Shown in pieces: positions 13,801 through 17,071 of a DNA stretch of 17,071 nt (the first letter of the stretch is position 1; each line of letters starts with the position of its first letter). This DNA is from Candidatus Woesearchaeota archaeon. GTDB lineage: Archaea; Nanobdellota; Nanobdellia; Woesearchaeales; SKIA01. The notes below the pieces were generated by a model, which saw only the letters and a list, made by a program, of their open reading frames with translations, did no database searches and was not told where the DNA came from. Location: positions 1 through 17,071 of the forward strand of contig SKIA01000027.1 of assembly GCA_007116645.1 (NCBI GenBank). Direction: 5' to 3'. The position numbers were made by a program, and so were the translations under genes.

Positions 13801-13927
13801 GCGGTCCATCAAGGAAATAAAACGGTTTTCCAGAACGATCCTTGGATTTCTTAACGATGCTGTTATCATCCCAAAAACCCTGTATTTCAGGCTCAAGAAC
13901 TGAAAAATCGTACTCCTCAAACTTCAT
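10877..13927 (-). CDS. ileS: Isoleucyl-tRNA synthetase, archaeal type
   Basis: This class I synthetase charges tRNA-Ile with isoleucine in the cytoplasm and edits misactivated valine. It has 1016 residues, normal for the archaeal/eukaryotic type. The HIGH-class motif is H50-V-G-T53 within PPYTSGNVHVGTAWNK, the HxGT form usual for this type. The CP1 editing insertion starts with WTTTPWTIPFN near 214 and includes HAAPGCGPEDYEVG. KMSKS is intact near 590 (GRKMSKSVGN). The anticodon-binding helices and a C-terminal extension follow. ATG 13927 is leaderless with respect to a TATA box centred 26 bases upstream, and that box appears to be shared with the divergent zinc-ribbon/lgt/tpiA operon. Confidence 0.96.
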   Translation of the reverse strand: MKFEEYDFSVLEPEIQGFWDDNSIVKKSKDRSGKPFYFLDGPPYTSGNVHVGTAWNKSMKDTVVRLRRLQGRDVFDRAGYDMHGLPNEHGTMKDLGLETKEDILAYGLDRFVTACKERAASKLAKMNKDFSRLGVWLDFENAYQTMSDEWMESVWWLVKKAYEDGRLYEGLRPMAWDPVHESACAKHELFYKSVEDTSIYVKFRRLDSNEFFVVWTTTPWTIPFNLMIMMNPQLEYARVAVGDEVWIIAKSRVDAVLEAAEVSGEIVETVLGKSFAGAEYEHFLSQELGLDKLKQEFPNVHTVVLSAEYVGDDAGSGLVHAAPGCGPEDYEVGIQNNVPAFNTLDERGRFPEGSGVFSGKTARTDDEYFTQVIDEHKHLVAAQRFVHDYPHAERSKAPVVYKATKQWFFRVADRKDELIAANNAVSWNPQAGFNAFNSWLENLRDNSITKQRYWGTPIPVWKNVDDPDDIIVVGSRTELQELAGSLPKDLHKPWIDDVVIKKDGKVYRRIPDIIDVWVDAGVASFAALGFPQNKELFDKFFPADFIIEGNDQVRGWFNLLMIAGMLGFDKAPFTNVYMHGMINDAQGRKMSKSVGNYITPEEVVAKFGADACRLYWIGGAKAGLDLNYNHDDCQQKHRNLFVYFNMHKYILDLQVQAGKAPVGLPAELQFEDRYALSITHRALKLVAEHLDAYAVDKIPDVIENALQELSRTYIQLVRPRVQEGDEYAVLQVLAHCYQRLLVALSALCPYISEGIWQNLKEPLQLSHESVHLAMLDTDYSFVDDAVEEEMASASRIISTLLAARDQAQIGVRWPLSRAITNANPLSDAAAALVKSHTNVRALEFSQPEVSYVLAPNFRALGKRFGQQTPEFAQAISTGDYGEEFAKKGSITVQGEELGKEFLEVSATAPDGFSLAQDNSLLVMLDTAQSDELLLDGFFRELVRRVQQLRKQADMVKQDRVIIVLSEDVKDIVSGREEELCRLTGGVEVRFGDPDSAPHHSSHSVSERELRVGLFLR

Positions 13928-13947
13928 AAAAGAAAAGACAAGAACAG

Positions 13948-13957
13948 ATATTTAAAA
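13948..13957. promoter_or_regulatory. Shared bidirectional TATA box, ileS and zinc-ribbon/lgt/tpiA operon
   Basis: ATATTTAAAA contains the palindrome TTTAAA (13951-13956), whose centre is about 26 bases from the ileS ATG at 13927 (minus) and about 26 bases from the zinc-ribbon ATG at 13979 (plus). No other TATA-like element lies between the genes, so one element probably serves both directions. Confidence 0.65.
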
Positions 13958-13978
13958 GATTGTCGTGTCTTAAAGCGT

Positions 13979-14149
13979 ATGAAGTGCGCATTATGCAAAA
14001 ACACTGTCAAAGAACAAGAAGAACAATATGTGTGTGAATATTGCTCGCTCATCTTGCTAGAAGAACTCGTACTGCCAGAAAAAAGACCTATCATCACTCA
14101 CTTTGAAGACCGACAACAACATAAACCAGCACTACCAAGAGGACAATAA
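13979..14149 (+). CDS. 56-residue zinc-ribbon protein
   Basis: ATG 13979 opens 56 codons ending in TAA 14147-14149. The protein starts MKCALCKNTVKEQEEQYVCE and has two CxxC pairs, C3/C6 and C19/C22, giving a single zinc ribbon, followed by an acidic helix and a basic polar tail. The position argues that it is real: it has leaderless promoter spacing to the shared TATA box, and its stop overlaps the lgt start (TAATG), implying translational coupling. Its role is unknown. Confidence 0.75.
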   Translation: MKCALCKNTVKEQEEQYVCEYCSLILLEELVLPEKRPIITHFEDRQQHKPALPRGQ

Positions 14150-14943
14150 TGTTTGTTAACACAATAGACCCCGTACTATTCACACTCGGACCACTAGAAA
14201 TACGCTGGTATGGCCTTGTGTATGTCCTTGGATTCTTAGCAGCATACTACGTCCTGCAAAAAACAGTTCTCAGCGCAAAAGAAGCAGACAGCGCAATCCT
14301 ATGGATGCTGCTAGGAATGTTTCTTGGCTCACGAACATTTCACTTCCTCTTCTACCACCAAGGAAGCTGGAACCTACTCGACTTTTTCGCAGTATGGCAA
14401 GGAGGAATGAGCTTTCACGGAGGGTTCACAGGAATAGTCCTGGCATTATGGCTGTGGAGTCGCAAGAACAAAAAAAACTTTTACGAACTCGCAGACATCA
14501 CCGTAATAGTAGCAGCATTCTTTTTAGCACTAGGAAGACTTGCAAACTTTTCAAACAGCGAAATAGTAGGGCACACAACAAACGTTGCGTGGTGCGTAGA
14601 ATTTCCAAACGCGTATGCACCCTATAACGAAGGATGCAGACACCCAACACAACTCTACGCCTTTGTAAAAAACATCTTTATCGGAACCGTAACGCTCCTA
14701 CTATGGAGAACAAAAAAGTTTTCTCACGGATTTATCTTCTGGACATTCGCACTCCTCTACGGAATCCTGCGCTTTACAGTAAACAGCTTACGAGCAGACC
14801 CTGTCGTGCTCGGGGCGTGGATTAAAACAGGACACATACTCAGCCTAGTGTTAATACTAGTAGCAGGATACTTTCTTATCACAAACCACAAAGACGACCT
14901 AGCAAAACTATTTAAGAAATCAAAAGGAAAAAAGAAACGATGA
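14149..14943 (+). CDS. lgt: Prolipoprotein diacylglyceryl transferase
   Basis: Lgt is the membrane enzyme that moves diacylglycerol from a phospholipid to the lipobox Cys of exported prolipoproteins. The 264-residue protein has about seven hydrophobic helices and all the family landmarks: IRWYGLVY with Tyr21, the S-F-H90-G-G-x-x-G signature, L-G-R130-L-A-N133-F-x-N-x-E-x-x-G141, H-P-T-Q-L-Y at 165-170, and YGILRFTVNSLR (204-215) with the late conserved Arg. The C-terminus is Lys-rich and cytoplasmic. The enzyme is typical of bacteria and uncommon in archaea, and archaeal phospholipids are ether-linked, so the donor lipid here is an open question. It is coupled to the zinc-ribbon gene (TAATG) and to tpiA (ATGA). 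The 290-913 product is a candidate substrate. Confidence 0.92.
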   Translation: MFVNTIDPVLFTLGPLEIRWYGLVYVLGFLAAYYVLQKTVLSAKEADSAILWMLLGMFLGSRTFHFLFYHQGSWNLLDFFAVWQGGMSFHGGFTGIVLALWLWSRKNKKNFYELADITVIVAAFFLALGRLANFSNSEIVGHTTNVAWCVEFPNAYAPYNEGCRHPTQLYAFVKNIFIGTVTLLLWRTKKFSHGFIFWTFALLYGILRFTVNSLRADPVVLGAWIKTGHILSLVLILVAGYFLITNHKDDLAKLFKKSKGKKKR

Positions 14944-15569
14944 AACCAATAGTGATCGTGAATTTTAAAGCGTACGAACAAGGAACAGGCGAGAAAGCAC
15001 AACGACTTTCGCAGATATGTAGCGAGTTTGGAGCATGGGTGGCAGTGCAACCAACAGACATCAGACTGTGCGCACCACACGCGACCGTGCTCGGACAACA
15101 CGTCGACGCTGAGGGTTTTGGCGCACACACAGGAAGCGTGCTGTGTGAGGCGATTAAACAAGCAGGAGCGGTAGGCTCACTCATCAATCACGCAGAAAAG
15201 AAAATGACTGACGAAGAAGTCGGTACGCGCGTTTTACGACTCAAAGAACTTGGCATGACAAGCATTGTGTGCGCAGAAAACCTTGACAGGGCGCAAAGAC
15301 TCAAACAATACAATCCAGACTACCTCGCACTAGAACTTCCTGAGCTTATCGGAGGAGATATCAGCATTATCACAGCGCAGCCAGGAATAGTCAAACAAGC
15401 AGTAGAACTGCTCGGAAAAAACGTCTTGCTCGGAGCAGGAGTAAGTAGTGGAGCAGATCTTAAACAAGCACTTGATGAAGGAGCAGCAGGAGTACTTCTT
15501 GCATCTGCAATCGTCTCCAAAACAGACGATCCTCAAAGCGCATTAAGAGAACTATACAGTAAGATTTAA
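14940..15569 (+). CDS. tpiA: Triosephosphate isomerase, archaeal type
   Basis: This glycolytic/gluconeogenic enzyme interconverts dihydroxyacetone phosphate and glyceraldehyde 3-phosphate. At 209 residues it is the short archaeal form (bacterial enzymes are about 250). Catalytic residues are visible: N8 and K10 in VNFKAY, H84 in SLINHAEK, and the base E132 in L-E-L-P-E-L-I-G-G. The phosphate-binding G-A-G-V-S-S-G and G-V-L-L-A-S-A complete the site. The family usually has EPPELIG, so Leu133 in place of Pro is a small departure. It overlaps lgt by four bases (ATGA). Its TAA shares the TTAA palindrome (15566-15569) with the convergent pilin-like gene stop. Confidence 0.94.
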   Translation: MKPIVIVNFKAYEQGTGEKAQRLSQICSEFGAWVAVQPTDIRLCAPHATVLGQHVDAEGFGAHTGSVLCEAIKQAGAVGSLINHAEKKMTDEEVGTRVLRLKELGMTSIVCAENLDRAQRLKQYNPDYLALELPELIGGDISIITAQPGIVKQAVELLGKNVLLGAGVSSGADLKQALDEGAAGVLLASAIVSKTDDPQSALRELYSKI

Positions 15570-16177
15570 CGAACGCTCACATACGCCATCTGAGCGCCGT
15601 ACAATTGCCCGCCTTGAATCACTCGAATGCTGTATTGATATTGTCCTTGTGGTGCATTCAAAGGAAGGTTAACAATTAATGTTCCCATGACTGTTTGACC
15701 ATTAGGGATATTTAAGTTGCTAATATCAATACTGGTCACGCCGCTTGACGGGTCCTGATCGCCAATACTAATTAAGAGGTGGTTATCGCCAAACAATCCA
15801 GCCGTGTCAATTTCGCCCCCTGAGTTGTCTGTTGCCCCTTCAAAATTAACCTGAACATTAAAACCTCCCTGAGTTTGTCCGCGGTTTTGGATACCGATAG
15901 CAAAATCAACTGCTTGCGAACGTGACGAACCACAAATAAAACTCCCTTCAACACGTGCCTCGCGATTATTATCAGGAACCACGACACGACCACCGCTAGT
16001 CAATAAGCGATTAATTTGGTCGCGGTTTTGAGAAGAGATGTCTCTTGCAGTATCTTCAGCTGCACAAAATACATTATAGGTTAATGTTAACGCAAGCCCT
16101 AACACGACGATGGATACGATAAGCATGATAATCGTGCCAGCAGCAATTTCCATACCTCGCTTACCGAGAAACTTCAT
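15566..16177 (-). CDS. Pilin-like secreted protein with class III signal peptide
   Basis: The 203-residue protein starts MKFLGKRGME, a short basic leader with R7-G8 followed by M-E and a hydrophobic helix (IAAGTIIMLIVSIVVLGLAL). That is the layout of archaeal type IV pilin-like precursors processed by a PibD/FlaK-type peptidase. After the helix come a polar linker and a beta-rich C-terminal domain (Gly, Asn, Gln and Val rich, from about 75), with two Cys. It is the third gene of an operon with 16161-16385 (overlap of 17 bases) and 16388-16885. GGTG upstream of the ATG suggests Shine-Dalgarno initiation. It probably contributes to a surface filament or envelope structure. Confidence 0.7.
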   Translation of the reverse strand: MKFLGKRGMEIAAGTIIMLIVSIVVLGLALTLTYNVFCAAEDTARDISSQNRDQINRLLTSGGRVVVPDNNREARVEGSFICGSSRSQAVDFAIGIQNRGQTQGGFNVQVNFEGATDNSGGEIDTAGLFGDNHLLISIGDQDPSSGVTSIDISNLNIPNGQTVMGTLIVNLPLNAPQGQYQYSIRVIQGGQLYGAQMAYVSVR

Positions 16178-16385
16178 ATTCTCGCACCAAAATAGCCATA
16201 AAAATGAGTAATAAAACTACGCCTGCGCCAAGTACCCAAATGCCTACATGGAAGTCCAGGTCGTGAACGATACGCCACATACCATACAGTAAGATGGCAA
16301 CAGACACCCACAAAAACTTGTCTAAGACGAGTTTTAAAATATCGAATTCTTCTTGTCTAGTGAGTGTTCGTTTCCTTTTAGCCAT
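16161..16385 (-). CDS. Small two-TM membrane protein in pilin-like operon
   Basis: The 74 residues hold a basic, charged N-terminus (MAKRKRTLTRQEEFD), which should stay cytoplasmic, and two membrane helices at about 24-40 and 48-68. A polar D-L-D-F-H loop joins them. It starts two bases after the first pilin-like gene, with GGAGAT about 8 bases before the ATG, and overlaps the second. The position suggests a membrane partner of the pilin-like proteins; no family is recognised. Confidence 0.65.
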   Translation of the reverse strand: MAKRKRTLTRQEEFDILKLVLDKFLWVSVAILLYGMWRIVHDLDFHVGIWVLGAGVVLLLIFMAILVREYEVSR

Positions 16386-16387
16386 AA

Positions 16388-16885
16388 TTATCTCCTATCG
16401 ATTTGGAAACTTGCTTGCCCGCGAGCGCCGTCAATTCGTAAGGCACATAAGTATACATCGCTAGTAAGGCTTCCTGAAAGTCGACTTGCATATGAAAACA
16501 CTGCAGCTTCTCCAGAAGGAATTTCGCTGCTTAGGAAAATGGTGTCTCCTTCTTGTTCTCTAAATGGGGAGGGAGTAGGGCTACACTCAACATGGACATC
16601 ATCAACTGTTAGTATTCTGGGATTATCATCAACATTGAGAACTGCGAATTTAAACCCGATGCGGTCTCCTCCGCTCGCACGAATATTTTGTTTGTTAATA
16701 GTCACGTGTTGCGTTCCAGAAGGACCAGGAGGATCTTGCTCCTCACTAATCGCTTCAAAGAAGCGGTCTTCAATAAGCCCAAAACCCGTCGTAACTAGAG
16801 TCAAGATGAGAGCGAGCATAACGACAGCAATAATCAATACAACAATAGCATTAGTGGAAATAGCAAGTGAACCTTTCTTTAACAT
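16388..16885 (-). CDS. Pilin-like secreted protein, first gene of operon
   Basis: The 165-residue protein starts MLKKGSLAIS, and the KKG before S-L-A-I-S fits a class III (type IV pilin-like) cleavage site. It is followed by a hydrophobic helix at about 13-33 (AIVVLIIAVVMLALILTLV). The extracellular part (from about 45) is beta-rich with two Cys and a pattern like a compact Ig/jelly-roll domain (VDDVHVECSP, AAVFSYASRLSGSL, DVYLCALRI). TTTATAAATG (16908-16917), centred about 27 bases upstream of the ATG, gives a leaderless promoter for the three-gene operon. Structural pilin, minor pilin or adhesin are all possible. Confidence 0.7.
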   Translation of the reverse strand: MLKKGSLAISTNAIVVLIIAVVMLALILTLVTTGFGLIEDRFFEAISEEQDPPGPSGTQHVTINKQNIRASGGDRIGFKFAVLNVDDNPRILTVDDVHVECSPTPSPFREQEGDTIFLSSEIPSGEAAVFSYASRLSGSLTSDVYLCALRIDGARGQASFQIDRR

Positions 16886-16907
16886 ACACTAAAACCAACA
16901 ATGACCA

Positions 16908-16917
16908 TTTATAAAGT
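16908..16917 (-). promoter_or_regulatory. TATA box for the pilin-like operon
   Basis: On the minus strand this reads TTTATAAATG, centred about 27 bases before the ATG at 16885. It is a strong match to the TATA boxes of the other leaderless genes in the window. Confidence 0.65.
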
Positions 16918-16943
16918 TTTCTTGAAGAAAAGAAAAACTGAAA

Positions 16944-17071
16944 CTACTCGTCAGTGCTCTTAGAAGGGGTTTTCGCAGCTTTTTTCGCAGGTGCTTCTTC
17001 TTTTGATTCAGCACTTTTTTTCTCTGCTTTAGCTGGCTTTTCTTCGTCAGATTTCTTAGCGGATTCTTTTC
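16944..17071 (-). CDS. Lys/Glu/Ala-rich C-terminus of a gene running off the window
   Basis: An open minus-strand frame runs from the right edge to TAG at 16944-16946, covering about 41 residues. It consists almost wholly of Lys, Glu, Ala, Ser and Pro (for example KKSAESKEEAPAKKAAKTPS) and ends STDE. Such tails are common extensions on archaeal ribosomal and nucleic-acid-binding proteins. The folded part lies outside the window, so the gene cannot be named. Confidence 0.6.
   Translation of the reverse strand, partial: KESAKKSDEEKPAKAEKKSAESKEEAPAKKAAKTPSKSTDE

Overview
The window reads as a gene-dense archaeal chromosome segment. The archaeal evidence is an Rpb11-type RNA polymerase subunit L, an archaeal/eukaryotic-type isoleucyl-tRNA synthetase, an archaeal-type triosephosphate isomerase, a METTL5-like rRNA methyltransferase, an archaeal COG2112-type kinase domain and pilin-like proteins with class III signal peptides. 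Many genes have a TATA-like box centred 24-30 bases before the start codon, as expected for leaderless archaeal mRNAs, while operon-internal genes carry purine-rich Shine-Dalgarno sites. Several bacterial-looking envelope functions (Lgt, a protein with a perfect lipobox, a lytic-transglycosylase-like protein, a GGDEF remnant) suggest a DPANN-type lineage such as Woesearchaeota. That placement is inference; no rRNA is present to test it.

Layout: bases 1-163 hold the C-terminus of a very AT-rich membrane-protein gene, followed by repeated T-runs. A lipobox protein (290-913, +) converges on a PadR regulator and a large unknown helical protein (2499 to 1150, -). A coiled-coil/HTH protein (3184-2660, -) is divergent from a small zinc-finger gene (3466-3750, +) that has a long, foldable leader and ends in a hairpin/T-run terminator. 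Next on + come a membrane-associated lysozyme-fold protein (3905-5227), the METTL5-like methyltransferase (5254-5856), a decayed GGDEF domain (5861-6392) and rpoL with a zinc ribbon (6416-6898). A cis-prenyltransferase (7587-6895, -) is divergent from an anchored transglutaminase-like protein without its catalytic Cys (7656-8243, +).

From 13927 down to 8224 lies a minus-strand cluster: ileS, an MscS-type channel, a winged-helix-like protein, a HemK-type methyltransferase fused to a COG2112-like kinase, and a one-domain O6-alkylguanine transferase. ileS appears to share one palindromic TATA box with a + operon of a 56-residue zinc ribbon, lgt and tpiA (13979-15569). The right end carries a minus-strand operon of two pilin-like proteins around a two-TM protein (16885-15566), then the Lys/Glu/Ala-rich tail of a gene running off the window.

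Themes: polyprenyl lipid synthesis (cis-prenyltransferase), lipoprotein lipidation (Lgt plus a candidate substrate) and surface pilin-like proteins point to an elaborated cell envelope. The genome is tightly packed: convergent genes share palindromic stop tetranucleotides, and TATA boxes sit on the stop codons of upstream genes. No tRNA, rRNA, CRISPR array or insertion sequence was recognised.
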